Assembly (NCBI RefSeq): GCF_020731285.1
Contig: NZ_JAJFOW010000007.1
Coordinates: 160,917-224,916 of the forward strand
Length of the DNA stretch: 64,000 nt
Reading direction: 5' to 3'
From: Cohnella baijiui
Lineage (GTDB): Bacteria; Bacillota; Bacilli; Paenibacillales; Paenibacillaceae
The notes below the pieces were generated by a model. The model saw nothing but the letters and a program-made list of their open reading frames with translations, ran no database searches and was not told the origin of the DNA. A program made the position numbers and the translations under genes. Below, in pieces: positions 52,181 through 61,565 of this stretch. Within the stretch, counting starts at the first letter, position 1, and each line of letters opens with the position of its first letter.

Positions 52181-52212
52181 AGCATCTCTGCGGACGCAGA
52201 GGTGCTTTTTTT
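52181..52212 (+). terminator. trp leader terminator (attenuator)
   Basis: AGCATCTCTGC (52181-52191) pairs with GCAGAGGTGCT (52196-52206, one G-U), loop GGAC, seven T residues. It lies 106 bp before trpE and is regulated by the competing pairing described for 52040-52071. Confidence 0.92.
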
Positions 52213-52317
52213 ATGGCTTCGCTTTGCTCGAGCTTGCAGGGCAGCCTGCCGCCACGCTCGCGGCCGGCATCGGCAAGACCGCATCCCGGTGCGGCTTGGA
52301 GAGGGGAGATTATCGAA

Positions 52318-53892
52318 ATGGAACAGCGCGCGCAGGAGCTTCAGGAAGTGATTCGCCTGGCCGGACAATATAATGTCATTCCCGTCGTACGGAGGCTGCT
52401 GGCCGATACCGAGACGCCGATCCGCGTCTTTCAGCAGCTGAGCAGGGAAGGGAGGGCCTTCCTGCTGGAGAGCGTGGAAGGCGGCATCAAATGGGCGAGG
52501 TACTCGTTCATCGGGACCGACCCGTTTCTCGTGCTGAAGCTGAAAAAAGGAAACGTGACGGTAGAGGAGGGCGGGGCCAGTCAGTCGTTCGCCACGAACG
52601 ATCCGCTGAAGCTCCTGCGGGAGCGGCTGCGGCAATACCGCAGCCCCGCGCTGCCGGAGCTGCCGCCTTTTACCGGCGGGGCCATCGGATTTTTCGGCTA
52701 TGATCTGCTGCAGTACTACGAGCGCAAGCTGCCCGCGCACCGTCACGACGACCTGCAAATGGACGACATGCAGTTCATGTTCTGCGACCGCGTTGTCGTG
52801 TTCGACCACTTCAAGCAGCAGGTGCTCGTCGTGGGCAACGTTCACGTCCCCGAAGGAGCGACGGACGAAGTCATTGCCGAGGCGTACGAACGCGCTTGCG
52901 AAGGGATCGAAGATACGATCCGGCGCATGCGCCAGCCGCTGCCGCAGCCGCCCGTCGCGAACGGAACGCCGCCTTCCGATCCGGAGCTCGGCGACGTGCG
53001 CTCCAACCTGACCCGCGAGCAATTCATCGACAACGTGCACCAGGCCAAGGAGTACATCCGCGCGGGCGACATTTTCCAAGTGGTGCTTTCCCAACGGTTC
53101 CATATCGAAACGGAAGTCGATCCGCTGCACGTGTACCGGATGCTTCGCACGATGAACCCGTCGCCGTACATGTACGTGCTGAAATTCGAGGACGAGGTCA
53201 TTGTCGGCGCTTCGCCGGAGCTGCTCGTCAAGGTCGACGGGGAGCGCGTCGAGACCCGTCCGATCGCCGGCACGCGGCCGCGCGGCCGGACGCCGGAAGA
53301 GGATCTCGCGTACGAGCGGGAGCTGCTGGCCGACGAGAAAGAACGCGCCGAGCACGTGATGCTCGTGGATCTGGGTCGCAACGATCTCGGACGCGTGTCC
53401 GAGTACGGCTCGGTAAAGTGCGATTCGTACATGGAGATCGAGCGATACTCCCACGTCATGCACATCGTCTCCAACGTCACGGGCAAATTGGCCCCGGACA
53501 AGACGTTTTTCGACGCTTTCCTGTCCTGTCTGCCGGCGGGCACGGTATCCGGAGCGCCGAAGCTGCGGGCGATGGAGATCATCTCCGAGCTCGAGCACGA
53601 AGCGCGGGGCGCCTACGCGGGCGCGATCGGCTACTTCGGCTTTTCCGGCAATATGGATACGTGCATCACGATCCGGACGATCGTCTTCAAGAACGGCAAA
53701 GCCTACGTTCAAGCGGGCGCCGGCATCGTCTGGGATTCGGTGCCCGAGAGCGAGTACGAGGAGACCGTCAACAAGGCCAAGGGATGCCTGAAAGCGATCC
53801 GCGCGGCCGAAGCGGTATTCGGCGTTTCCGCGGACCGCTCGCAGCGACTGGTCGTGGCGGGGGACCGCCGGACGAACCTGGATTACGATTGA
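52318..53892 (+). CDS. trpE: Anthranilate synthase component I
   Basis: A 524-residue TrpE, making anthranilate from chorismate with glutamine- or ammonia-derived nitrogen. The tryptophan feedback site LLESVEGG is near residues 50-57; catalytic stretches include TRPIAGTRPRGRTPEEDLAY and LPAGTVSGAPKLRAMEII. ATG at 52318 follows GAGAGGGGAG; the open frame upstream runs through the leader and terminator. No trpG follows, so a shared pabA-type glutaminase elsewhere is expected, as in Bacillus. Confidence 0.95.
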   Translation: MEQRAQELQEVIRLAGQYNVIPVVRRLLADTETPIRVFQQLSREGRAFLLESVEGGIKWARYSFIGTDPFLVLKLKKGNVTVEEGGASQSFATNDPLKLLRERLRQYRSPALPELPPFTGGAIGFFGYDLLQYYERKLPAHRHDDLQMDDMQFMFCDRVVVFDHFKQQVLVVGNVHVPEGATDEVIAEAYERACEGIEDTIRRMRQPLPQPPVANGTPPSDPELGDVRSNLTREQFIDNVHQAKEYIRAGDIFQVVLSQRFHIETEVDPLHVYRMLRTMNPSPYMYVLKFEDEVIVGASPELLVKVDGERVETRPIAGTRPRGRTPEEDLAYERELLADEKERAEHVMLVDLGRNDLGRVSEYGSVKCDSYMEIERYSHVMHIVSNVTGKLAPDKTFFDAFLSCLPAGTVSGAPKLRAMEIISELEHEARGAYAGAIGYFGFSGNMDTCITIRTIVFKNGKAYVQAGAGIVWDSVPESEYEETVNKAKGCLKAIRAAEAVFGVSADRSQRLVVAGDRRTNLDYD

Positions 53893-53912
53893 GGAAAAGG
53901 GAGGAATCGGCG

Positions 53913-54962
53913 ATGAGCGTATTGGAAGCGAGCATGACGATGCCGCAGGCGTTGTCCAAGCTGATGGACGGGCACGACCTGTTGCGGGAGGAAGCCCAAG
54001 CCGTCATGAATTTGATCATGAAGGGGGAAGCGACCCCGGCGCAGATCGGCGGGATCGTCGTCGCGCTGCGCCTGAAGGGCGAGTCCGTCGACGAAATCAC
54101 CGGCTTCGCGGAAGCGATGCGCTCCTTTTCCGGCAAACTTCGCACGGCGAATGAGGACTTGCTCGATACGTGCGGGACAGGCGGCTCCGGTATCCACAAA
54201 TTCAACATCTCGACCTCGTCCGCCATCATCGCGGCCGCGGCGGGGGTTCGCGTCGCCAAGCACGGCAATCGCGCCATGTCCGGCAAAGCCGGCAGCGCCG
54301 ACGTGCTCGAAGCGCTCGGCGTCCATATTGAGCTTACTGCGGAACAAGCGTCCGCGTGCCTCGACCGCACCGGCATCTGCTTTATGTTCGCGCAGCTGTA
54401 TCACCCGGCCTTGAAGCATGCGGCGGCGCCGCGCAAGGAGCTGGGCGTCCGGACGATCTTCAATATGCTCGGGCCGCTGGCCAACCCGGCCAATGCCGAC
54501 CGCCAGCTCATGGGGCTGTACGACCGGACGCGCACGGCGACGGTCGCCCAGGTGCTCGGGCGGCTCGGCCTGCGGCGGGCGATGGTCGTCGGCAGCCACG
54601 ACGGCCTGGACGAGATCAGCATTTCCGCGCCGACACAAGTGTCCGAACTGAAGGACGGCGTCGTGACGACATACGATATAACGCCGGAAGCGCTCGGCTT
54701 GACGACCGCGCCGCTCGGCGAGGTACGTGGCGGAGACGCGGCGGAAAACGCGGCCATCATCCGGCGCGTGTTCGATGGAGAGATGGGCGCCTACCGCGAC
54801 GTCGTGCTTGCGAACGCGGGCGCCTGCATCTACGTCGCCGGACGCGCGGAGACGCTGGCGGACGGCGTCAAGCGGGCGGCCGAGACGATCGATAACGGAG
54901 CCGCGAAGGACAAACTGCAACAATGGATTGCAACGACGGGAGAAGTGAGCCATGTTTCTTGA
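53913..54962 (+). CDS. trpD: Anthranilate phosphoribosyltransferase
   Basis: A 349-residue TrpD, transferring phosphoribose from PRPP to anthranilate. The PRPP site DTCGTGGSGIHKFNISTSSA and KHGNRAMSGKAGSADVLEAL are conserved, as is RTIFNMLGPLANPA. ATG at 53913 follows AAAGGGAGG and is 20 bp after trpE. The 3' end overlaps trpC by 11 nt. Confidence 0.96.
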   Translation: MSVLEASMTMPQALSKLMDGHDLLREEAQAVMNLIMKGEATPAQIGGIVVALRLKGESVDEITGFAEAMRSFSGKLRTANEDLLDTCGTGGSGIHKFNISTSSAIIAAAAGVRVAKHGNRAMSGKAGSADVLEALGVHIELTAEQASACLDRTGICFMFAQLYHPALKHAAAPRKELGVRTIFNMLGPLANPANADRQLMGLYDRTRTATVAQVLGRLGLRRAMVVGSHDGLDEISISAPTQVSELKDGVVTTYDITPEALGLTTAPLGEVRGGDAAENAAIIRRVFDGEMGAYRDVVLANAGACIYVAGRAETLADGVKRAAETIDNGAAKDKLQQWIATTGEVSHVS

Positions 54963-55764
54963 TCGCATCGTCGCTACCAAGCGGGAGGAAGTGGAACGGC
55001 TGAATTCGACGCTGGACCTCGGCGCGGCCGAACGGAAGATCGCCGAAATGGAGCCCTGCCGCGGGTTCGAGCGTGCGCTGACCGAGGGGAATCGGAACCG
55101 CCCGATCGGACTGATCGCCGAGGTGAAGAAGGCTAGTCCATCCAAGGGACTGATCCGTACGGACTTTCATCCCGTCCTGCTGGCGCAAGCATACGAGAAA
55201 GCCGGCACGGATTGCATCTCCGTGCTGACGGACGTAGACTATTTTCAGGGCAGCAACGACTACCTGATGCAAGTGAAGCAAGGCGTAAAGGTGCCGCTGC
55301 TCCGCAAGGACTTTACGATCGATGAACGCCAGATTTACGAAGCCCGTCTGATCGGAGCGGACGCCGTGCTCCTAATCGCCGCCATTCTGAGCAAGACGCA
55401 GCTCGAAGGGTACCATCGTCTGGCACGCGAACTCGGACTCGACGTCCTCGTCGAGGTGCATAACCGCCCCGAGCTCGAGACGGTGCTCGACATCGGCACT
55501 GCGACGCTGATCGGCGTCAACAATCGCGACCTGCATACGTTCGCGACCGATCTCTCCGTCACCGAGCAACTCGTTTCGCTTATGCCCTCGGGCGTGACGG
55601 CGGTTAGCGAAAGCGCACTCGGCTCGCCGGCCGACATCGATTACGTGCGCCGGGCCGGCGCGCAAGCCGTGCTCATCGGCGAGCATTTCATGCGCCAGCC
55701 GGACGTGGGCGTGGCGATCGGCGCCTTGCTCGGGCCGGTCGCGAAAGAAGGCGCGAGCCAATGA
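54952..55764 (+). CDS. trpC: Indole-3-glycerol phosphate synthase
   Basis: A 270-residue TIM-barrel enzyme closing the indole ring. Catalytic lysines lie in LIAEVKKASPSKGLI and VPLLRKDFTIDERQIYEARL; ISVLTDVDYFQGS and VNNRDLHTF are also typical. ATG at 54952 overlaps trpD (GAGAAGTGAG upstream), and its end overlaps trpF by 4 nt. Confidence 0.96.
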   Translation: MFLDRIVATKREEVERLNSTLDLGAAERKIAEMEPCRGFERALTEGNRNRPIGLIAEVKKASPSKGLIRTDFHPVLLAQAYEKAGTDCISVLTDVDYFQGSNDYLMQVKQGVKVPLLRKDFTIDERQIYEARLIGADAVLLIAAILSKTQLEGYHRLARELGLDVLVEVHNRPELETVLDIGTATLIGVNNRDLHTFATDLSVTEQLVSLMPSGVTAVSESALGSPADIDYVRRAGAQAVLIGEHFMRQPDVGVAIGALLGPVAKEGASQ

Positions 55765-56450
55765 AGTCCCCAGACGCCCCCCTCGTCAAGATCTGCGGCA
55801 TCCGGGACGCGGCGACGTTGCTGGCCATGGACGGATTGCCGGTCGACTACATCGGCTTCGTCTTTGCCGAGAGCCGCCGCCGGGTGACGCCGGCGCAAGC
55901 CGCAGAGCTGCTCGCGGCCGCCCGGCAGACGAGAATGTCGGGCGGCCTCCCGCCGCGCGCGGTCGGCGTCTTCGTCGATCCGACGATGGAGACGCTGGCC
56001 GATACGCTCGGGACGGTCCCCCTCGACGCGGTGCAGCTCCACGGCAAGGAGACGCCGGATTTCGCGCGCGAAGTGCGGGACCGGTTCGGCGTCGAGGTGT
56101 GGCGGGCGCTGCCCGTGGCAGAGGCGGATGAAGCCGGGGAGGACGGCTGCGCCGGTCCCTCGCGCCTTGCGGCTTACCGCGGCGCCGCGTCCGCCATCCT
56201 GCTCGATACGGCGGGCGGCGGTACGGGCCGCACGTTCCGCTGGGATATGATTCCGGCCTATCGCGCCCAGGCGGAAGCGCTCGGTCTCCGGTTGTTCGTC
56301 GCCGGCGGCCTGCATCCCGGCAACGTGGGCGAACTGATGGAAGCGTACGCGCCGCATGGCGTTGATATTTCGAGCGGCGTAGAGACGGACGGCACGAAGG
56401 ATCCCGCCAAAATCGCCGCATTTACGGAAAGGGTGAAGAGACAGCCATGA
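55761..56450 (+). CDS. trpF: Phosphoribosylanthranilate isomerase
   Basis: A 229-residue TIM-barrel isomerase. The N-terminal VKICGIRD carries the catalytic Cys; the catalytic Asp is in [27 protein letters not shown] and [15 protein letters not shown] form the phosphate site. Start and stop overlap trpC and trpB by 4 nt each. Confidence 0.95.
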   Translation: MKSPDAPLVKICGIRDAATLLAMDGLPVDYIGFVFAESRRRVTPAQAAELLAAARQTRMSGGLPPRAVGVFVDPTMETLADTLGTVPLDAVQLHGKETPDFAREVRDRFGVEVWRALPVAEADEAGEDGCAGPSRLAAYRGAASAILLDTAGGGTGRTFRWDMIPAYRAQAEALGLRLFVAGGLHPGNVGELMEAYAPHGVDISSGVETDGTKDPAKIAAFTERVKRQP

Positions 56451-57652
56451 CGCAAACGACCCAAGTGCCCGACGCGAACGGCCGATTCGGCACGTTCGGG
56501 GGCCGCTACGTACCCGAGACGCTCATGAATGCGCTGCACGAGCTCGAAGAGGCTTACAACCGATACAAGGACGATCCCGACTTTCTCGCGGAAGTCCGCT
56601 ATTTGCTGAAGCAATATTCCGGCCGTCCGACGCCGCTTTATTTCGCCGAACGGCTGACGGCCCATCTCGGCGGCGCGAAGATCTACCTGAAGCGGGAGGA
56701 TCTGAACCATACCGGCGCGCACAAGATCAACAACACGATCGGACAAGCGGTGCTCGCCAAGCGGATGGGAAAGAAAAAAATCATCGCCGAAACCGGCGCG
56801 GGCCAGCATGGCGTCGCGTCGGCGACCGTCGCCGCCCTGCTCGGCCTCGAATGCAAAGTGTTCATGGGCGAAGAGGACACGAAGCGGCAGCAGCTGAACG
56901 TATTCCGCATGAAGCTGCTCGGATCCGACGTCGTCCCGGTCACGTCGGGCACGCGCACGCTGAAGGATGCCTGCAACGAGACGCTGCGATACTGGGTGTC
57001 CCACGTGGACGACACGTATTACATTCTCGGATCCGTAACCGGTCCGCACCCGTATCCGATGATGGTTAGAGACTTCCAGCGCGTCATCGGACTGGAGACG
57101 AAGGATCAGATTCTCGAAGCCGAAGGCCGTCTTCCCGACGTCATCGTCGCGGCGGTCGGCGGCGGCAGCAACGCGATGGGCATCTTCCATCCGTTCGTGG
57201 ACGATGCGTCCGTCCGTCTGATCGGCGTCGAAGCCGCCGGACGCGGCGTCGAAACCGACAAGCATGCGGCCACGATGACGAAGGGGCGTCCCGGCGTCTT
57301 CCAAGGATCGATGAGCTATGTGCTTCAGGATGAAGGAGGCCAGGTGCAGGAGGCGCATTCGATCTCCGCCGGTCTCGATTATCCGGGCATCGGACCGGAG
57401 CATGCATTCCTGAAGGATGCGAAACGGGCGGAATACGTGCCGGTCACGGACGCGGAAGCGCTCGAGGCGCTGCAGCTGCTGTCGCGTCAGGAAGGCATCA
57501 TCCCGGCGCTGGAGTCCGCGCACGCTGTCGCGCACACGCTGAAGCTGGCGCCGACGCTGCCGAAGGACGCGATCGTCGTCATCAACCTGTCCGGGCGCGG
57601 CGACAAAGACGTCGAGTCGATCATGGGGTATTTGGGGAGGGAAGCGGAATGA
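56447..57652 (+). CDS. trpB: Tryptophan synthase beta chain
   Basis: A 401-residue PLP enzyme joining indole and serine. The PLP lysine is K93 in [13 protein letters not shown], with the preceding [10 protein letters not shown]; the cofactor phosphate loop is VGGGSNAMG. The start overlaps trpF and the end overlaps trpA by 4 nt, as expected for a coupled alpha-beta complex. Confidence 0.97.
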   Translation: MTQTTQVPDANGRFGTFGGRYVPETLMNALHELEEAYNRYKDDPDFLAEVRYLLKQYSGRPTPLYFAERLTAHLGGAKIYLKREDLNHTGAHKINNTIGQAVLAKRMGKKKIIAETGAGQHGVASATVAALLGLECKVFMGEEDTKRQQLNVFRMKLLGSDVVPVTSGTRTLKDACNETLRYWVSHVDDTYYILGSVTGPHPYPMMVRDFQRVIGLETKDQILEAEGRLPDVIVAAVGGGSNAMGIFHPFVDDASVRLIGVEAAGRGVETDKHAATMTKGRPGVFQGSMSYVLQDEGGQVQEAHSISAGLDYPGIGPEHAFLKDAKRAEYVPVTDAEALEALQLLSRQEGIIPALESAHAVAHTLKLAPTLPKDAIVVINLSGRGDKDVESIMGYLGREAE

Positions 57653-58488
57653 GCACGACGACCGTCAACGCCATCGACGAAACCTTCGCGGCGCTGAAGG
57701 CGCGCGGAGAAAGCGCGCTGATCCCGTTCCTCACGATGGGCGATCCCGATCTGGAAACGTCCGTCGCGCTCGTTCAGGCGGCGGAAGCCGCCGGCGCGAG
57801 CATGATCGAGTTGGGTGTTCCGTATTCCGATCCGCTCGCAGACGGGCCGGTCATCCAGCGCGCGTCGGAGCGGGCTTTGAAGAACCGAATCGGTCTTATC
57901 GACTGTATGGGCGTCGCTTCGGAAGCCCGCCGCCGCGGCGTCCGTATGCCCTTTATCCTGTTCACCTATTTCAATCCGACCCTTCAGCTCGGCCTGGAGC
58001 GGTTTTTCGCCTTGCTGCAGGAGCACGGCTTCAGCGGCGTCATCATCCCAGATCTGCCGCTCGAGGAAGATGGAGAGGTGCGCGCGATCGCGGAGCGGAC
58101 CGGCATTCACCTCATTCCGCTCGTCGCCCCGACGTCGGAGGCGCGCGTCGAACGAATCGCCTCGAAGGCGCGCGGCTTCGTCTACTGCGTATCGTCGCTC
58201 GGCGTGACCGGGGTTCGGTCCTCGTTCCACGACGGCATCGATTCGTTCCTTGCGACCGTGCGCCACGCGGCGAGCGTGCCGATTTGCGTCGGCTTCGGCA
58301 TCTCGACGCGGGAGCAGGCCGAGCGCTTCGCAGGCGCAGCGGATGGCGTCATCGTCGGCAGCGCTATCGTCCGCAAGGTCGAGGAAGTGCTGCCTGCGCT
58401 GACCAGCGGAGACGACGCGCGCAAGGGAGAAGGCTTGGAGGCGGTTCGGGCGTTCATCGCGGACCTCAAGCCGCGCGCCGGGGGATAA
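57649..58488 (+). CDS. trpA: Tryptophan synthase alpha chain
   Basis: A 279-residue TIM-barrel subunit that releases indole from indole-glycerol phosphate and passes it to TrpB. Conserved parts: [20 protein letters not shown], catalytic Glu in [19 protein letters not shown], and [13 protein letters not shown] at 57649 follows GGGGAGGGAAG. A terminator at 58563 separates it from hisC. Confidence 0.96.
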   Translation: MSTTTVNAIDETFAALKARGESALIPFLTMGDPDLETSVALVQAAEAAGASMIELGVPYSDPLADGPVIQRASERALKNRIGLIDCMGVASEARRRGVRMPFILFTYFNPTLQLGLERFFALLQEHGFSGVIIPDLPLEEDGEVRAIAERTGIHLIPLVAPTSEARVERIASKARGFVYCVSSLGVTGVRSSFHDGIDSFLATVRHAASVPICVGFGISTREQAERFAGAADGVIVGSAIVRKVEEVLPALTSGDDARKGEGLEAVRAFIADLKPRAGG

Positions 58489-58562
58489 TTCCCTGGGCGC
58501 TTTCGCCCTTTGACTCTGTACAGCGTCTATCGGATGTGTCACAATAGGAGCGTGTTGTTCTG

Positions 58563-58589
58563 AAACGGAGCGGCGACGCTCCGTTTTTT
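58563..58589 (+). terminator. Intrinsic terminator after trpA
   Basis: AAACGGAGC (58563-58571) pairs with GCTCCGTTT (58578-58586), loop GGCGAC, T-run to 58589. In Bacillus hisC and tyrA are read through from trp; here this hairpin would limit that, and no clear hisC promoter was seen. Confidence 0.9.
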
Positions 58590-58716
58590 ATTGATTCCCG
58601 GGACCGCCGCGGCGGGCGCCGTTCTCGCCGTCCGTCCCGGGATCGCGGCAGCGTCCCCGCCGGCGGCGCGGAGCCGATTCCAACCCAGTTTTCATTCGCC
58701 AGGAGGTCATCCGATC

Positions 58717-59814
58717 ATGCAACCCAAACCGAATATCGTCCATCTGCCGGTCTACCAGCCGGGCAAGCCGATCGAAGAAGTCAAGCGCGAGCTGGGACTG
58801 ACGGAGGTCATCAAGCTCGCTTCCAACGAGAATCCGTTCGGCAGCTCTCCGCGCGCGATCGAAGCGATCCGCGGCGAGCTCGATCAGATCAGTATCTATC
58901 CGGACGGCGCAGCGGTCGAGCTGACGAACGCGCTGGCGGAGCGCTTCGGCGTCCAGCCGGACCAGATCATCTTCGGGGCAGGCTCCGACGAGGTCATTTT
59001 GATGATTGCGCGGGCGTACCTGCAGCCGGGCGACGAGACGATCATGGCCGATCAGACGTTCCCGCAATACAAGCACAACGTCGAGATCGAAAACGGCGTA
59101 TGCGTCGAGGTGCCGCTGAAGGAAGGGACACACGATCTGTACGGCATGCTGGAGAAGGTGAACGACAAGACGAAAATCGTCTGGATCTGCAACCCGAACA
59201 ATCCGACCGGAACGATCGTGACGGCCGACGAGCTAGAATGGTTCCTCTCCAAGGTGCCGCCGCGCGTCATGGTCGTGCTGGACGAAGCCTACTGCGAATA
59301 TATCGATGACCCCTCGTACCCCGACGGTTTCGCGCTGCTGCGCAAATATCCGAACGTCGTGCTGCTTCGCACGTTCTCCAAGATCTACGGACTGGCTTCG
59401 CTGCGCATCGGCTACGGCGTCGGCCGACCTGAAGTCGTTAAAGCGATCAATCAGGTTCGCGAGCCGTTCAATACGTCTCGCTTCGGCCAAGCAGCCGCCC
59501 TGGCCGCGCTCGGCGACGACGCGTTCATCGACCATTGCCGCGAAGCCAACCGCGAAGGTCTGGCCGCGCTGCGTGCCGCTTTCGACCGCCTGGGGCTGTT
59601 CGCTTTCCCGGCGTACGGCAACTTCATCATGGTCGACGTCCGCCGGCCGTCGCAAGACGTCTTCCAGGCGCTGCTGCGCAAAGGGGTCATCATCCGCGCC
59701 GGACATCGCCACTACCCGACGTACATCCGCATCACCGTAGGCAGCGCCGAGCAAAACGCGAAAGTCATCGCCGCGCTCGAAGCCGTGCTGCAGGAAGTGC
59801 CGGTGCAGGTATAA
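58717..59814 (+). CDS. hisC: Histidinol-phosphate / aromatic aminotransferase
   Basis: A 365-residue class I/II PLP aminotransferase acting in histidine and, in Bacillus, also Phe/Tyr synthesis. It shows IKLASNENPFGSSP, WICNPNNPTGT and the PLP lysine K222 in RTFSKIYGLASLRIGYG. ATG at 58717 follows AGGAGGT; the longer frame from 58591 crosses the leader. Its place before tyrA supports the aromatic role. Confidence 0.95.
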   Translation: MQPKPNIVHLPVYQPGKPIEEVKRELGLTEVIKLASNENPFGSSPRAIEAIRGELDQISIYPDGAAVELTNALAERFGVQPDQIIFGAGSDEVILMIARAYLQPGDETIMADQTFPQYKHNVEIENGVCVEVPLKEGTHDLYGMLEKVNDKTKIVWICNPNNPTGTIVTADELEWFLSKVPPRVMVVLDEAYCEYIDDPSYPDGFALLRKYPNVVLLRTFSKIYGLASLRIGYGVGRPEVVKAINQVREPFNTSRFGQAAALAALGDDAFIDHCREANREGLAALRAAFDRLGLFAFPAYGNFIMVDVRRPSQDVFQALLRKGVIIRAGHRHYPTYIRITVGSAEQNAKVIAALEAVLQEVPVQV

Positions 59815-59816
59815 CG

Positions 59817-60959
59817 ATGGGCGCAGAGGCAAACGGTTTTCCATCCCGACAAGCAACCCCTCATGAAACGACCCGCATCGCCATCTTCGGCGTGGGGCTG
59901 ATCGGCGGTTCGCTCGCTCTTTGCTGGAAGGGCAAGCCCGGCATTCGCGTGGTCGGCCATTCGGTGCGGCAATCGTCGGTGGACAAATATTTATCCCTTG
60001 GGGTCGTCGACGAGGCGACCACATCGCTCGAAGAGGCTGCGTCGGACGCCGATCTGATCGTTCTGTGCGTGCCCGTCGGCATGCTGGACGAATATCTGGA
60101 CCGCGTCGCTGCACTGCCGCTCAAGCCGGGCTGCATCATTACGGACGTAGGCAGCACCAAAGCATCGGTCGTCCGCTACGCCGAGCGGCTCAAGCTGCAA
60201 GGAGCGACGTTCATCGGAGGGCACCCGATGGCGGGCTCCGAGCGCTCCGGTGTCGAAGCGGCGACGCCCGATCTGTTCGAAAACGCCTATTACGTGCTGA
60301 CGCCGACCGGAGATACGCCGAACGCGGCGCTCGCCAAGCTGGAGGAACTGTTGCGCTGGACCCGCGCCAACGTCGTCAAGACGAACGCGACGCTTCACGA
60401 CGACATCGTCGGCGCGATCAGCCATCTGCCGCACGTCATCGCGGTTGCGCTGGTGAACCAGATCGCCAGGTACAACGAGACGAACGGCCTGTACCGGAGC
60501 CTCGCGGCTGGGGGCTTTCGCGACATCACCCGCATTGCCTCGAGCGATCCGGGCATTTGGCGGGACATCCTGCTGAACAACCGCGAGGTGCTGCTGAAGC
60601 TGCTCGGCGATTGGCGCGAGGAGATCGAAGGCTTCGAGCGGCTGCTCTCGGCCGAGGACGGCGAAGGCATCGCGGATCGGTTCCGCCAGGCCGGCGAGTT
60701 CCGCAGCCATTTGCCCGAGCGCCGCAAAGGGATGATCACGTCGCTGCACGAGTGCTACGTCGATGTACCCGACCAGCCCGGCATCGTCGGGCGAATCGCG
60801 ACTGAGCTCGGCCAGGCGCGGATCAATTTGAGCAACCTGCACATCATCGAGAGCCGCGAGGACGTCCCCGGCGTTTTACGCCTTTCGTTCCGGCATGCCG
60901 AGGACCTCGAGCGTGCGGTTGCCCTGCTTCAGTCCCTGCATTATTCCGTCTATTTTTAA
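59817..60959 (+). CDS. tyrA: Prephenate dehydrogenase with ACT domain
   Basis: A 380-residue enzyme of tyrosine synthesis. The NAD loop is IFGVGLIGGSLA near residues 22-33, followed by IITDVGSTKASVV and FIGGHPMAGSERSGVEAA; an ACT domain (YVDVPDQPGIVGRIATELGQ) at the C-terminus should sense an amino acid. ATG at 59817 is 2 bp after hisC, with only a weak ribosome binding site. The aroA (aroE) gene that follows in Bacillus is not here. Confidence 0.95.
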   Translation: MGAEANGFPSRQATPHETTRIAIFGVGLIGGSLALCWKGKPGIRVVGHSVRQSSVDKYLSLGVVDEATTSLEEAASDADLIVLCVPVGMLDEYLDRVAALPLKPGCIITDVGSTKASVVRYAERLKLQGATFIGGHPMAGSERSGVEAATPDLFENAYYVLTPTGDTPNAALAKLEELLRWTRANVVKTNATLHDDIVGAISHLPHVIAVALVNQIARYNETNGLYRSLAAGGFRDITRIASSDPGIWRDILLNNREVLLKLLGDWREEIEGFERLLSAEDGEGIADRFRQAGEFRSHLPERRKGMITSLHECYVDVPDQPGIVGRIATELGQARINLSNLHIIESREDVPGVLRLSFRHAEDLERAVALLQSLHYSVYF

Positions 60960-60971
60960 CAGGATCGCTCG

Positions 60972-61010
60972 GCGGTCGTCTTCTCCAGAGGGAGGACGGC
61001 CGCTTTTTTT
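60972..61010 (+). terminator. Intrinsic terminator after tyrA
   Basis: GCGGTCGTC (60972-60980) pairs with GACGGCCGC (60995-61003, one G-U), followed by seven T residues. Confidence 0.9.
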
Positions 61011-61062
61011 GCATGCGATAACGTTGTTCGTTGGAGGTTGGGGAGGGCAGGGGACATGGAAT

Positions 61063-61193
61063 GCGAAAAAATCGAACAACATCAAAATATTTAGCGTTAT
61101 AATGGCCATTTGATTGCAAAAAATCGAATACAAGCATTCTTTTAGGCGGGATTGTGCTTCTTTATATTCGAAAAATCGAATAGACTGGCACAA
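61063..61193. repeat. 52-bp tandem repeats, family 1 (three diverged units)
   Basis: ATCGAA cores lie at 61071, 61123 and 61175, 52 bp apart. The last unit has the full palindrome ATTCGAAAAATCGAAT, and the middle one contains TTTTAGGCGGGATTGTGCTT. Relative to the 7.2-kb array these units are inverted and more decayed. Confidence 0.8.
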
Positions 61194-61251
61194 AGTGACT
61201 GCAAATCAAGCAGCCTTCAACGGGGGAAATATGCGATTGCCGTATGTTTGC

Positions 61252-61325
61252 AAAAAAAAACCACCCGCAAGGGTGGCAGCACGCGAGGTGCTCAATTGGA
61301 TAGGAGTGGAGAGAAACCATACTGT
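61252..61325 (-). ncRNA. Candidate small RNA (about 74 nt)
   Basis: On the minus strand a perfect promoter (61360-61332) is followed by a C/U-rich unpaired stretch (CTCTCCACTCCTATCC, within 61299-61315), a 5-bp hairpin AGCAC/GTGCT (61292-61278) and a terminator CCACCC-TTGC-GGGTGG with nine T (61276-61252). No ORF with a ribosome binding site fits inside. The C/U-rich part could pair with AGGAG-type ribosome binding sites. I cannot match it to a known RNA family. Confidence 0.7.
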
Positions 61326-61331
61326 ACTTTT

Positions 61332-61360
61332 ATTATATGTATCCGTTTTCATTTTGTCAA
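61332..61360 (-). promoter_or_regulatory. Perfect consensus sigma-A promoter for the candidate small RNA
   Basis: On the minus strand: TTGACA (61360-61355), exactly 17 bp, TATAAT (61337-61332). This is the only fully consensus promoter I found in the window. Start expected near 61325. Confidence 0.9.
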
Positions 61361-61556
61361 TAAGCGTTTACATTATTTTTAACCGGAAATATTTGAGAAA
61401 TATCTGCGCCGTACCGCCTGTCCTTTTGCCTTTTTGCACGGATGGTTTCTGTCTGTATGACGCGCGCTCGCCGCGCCGCATAGGAAATGGATTCCGGGCC
61501 CCGTTGCATTTTGAGAAAATTTTAAGCGAGTTTTAACTATTCACATCTCCCCGATA

Positions 61557-61565
61557 TGTTACAAT
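61557..61565 (+). promoter_or_regulatory. Extended -10 promoter candidate for the ECF sigma operon
   Basis: TGT followed by TACAAT (61560-61565); no good -35 at 17 bp. It lies about 130 bp before the sigma factor gene. No sigma-W-like AAC/CGT pair was recognised. Confidence 0.45.

Noticed and set aside
58510..58545. Promoter for hisC from TTGACT and CACAAT
   Set aside because: The spacing is 24 bp, too long for sigma-A, and the following terminator would stop the transcript.
61261..61290. Plus-strand GGGTGGCAGCACGCG looks like the T-box sequence AGGGTGGNACCGCG
   Set aside because: It has two extra bases, no terminator follows on the plus strand, and no amino-acid gene is downstream. The minus-strand promoter and terminator explain the sequence better.
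61165..61320. Minus-strand small ORF starting at 61320 within the candidate small RNA
   Set aside because: It has no ribosome binding site, begins about 5 nt from the predicted transcript start, and runs through the terminator.
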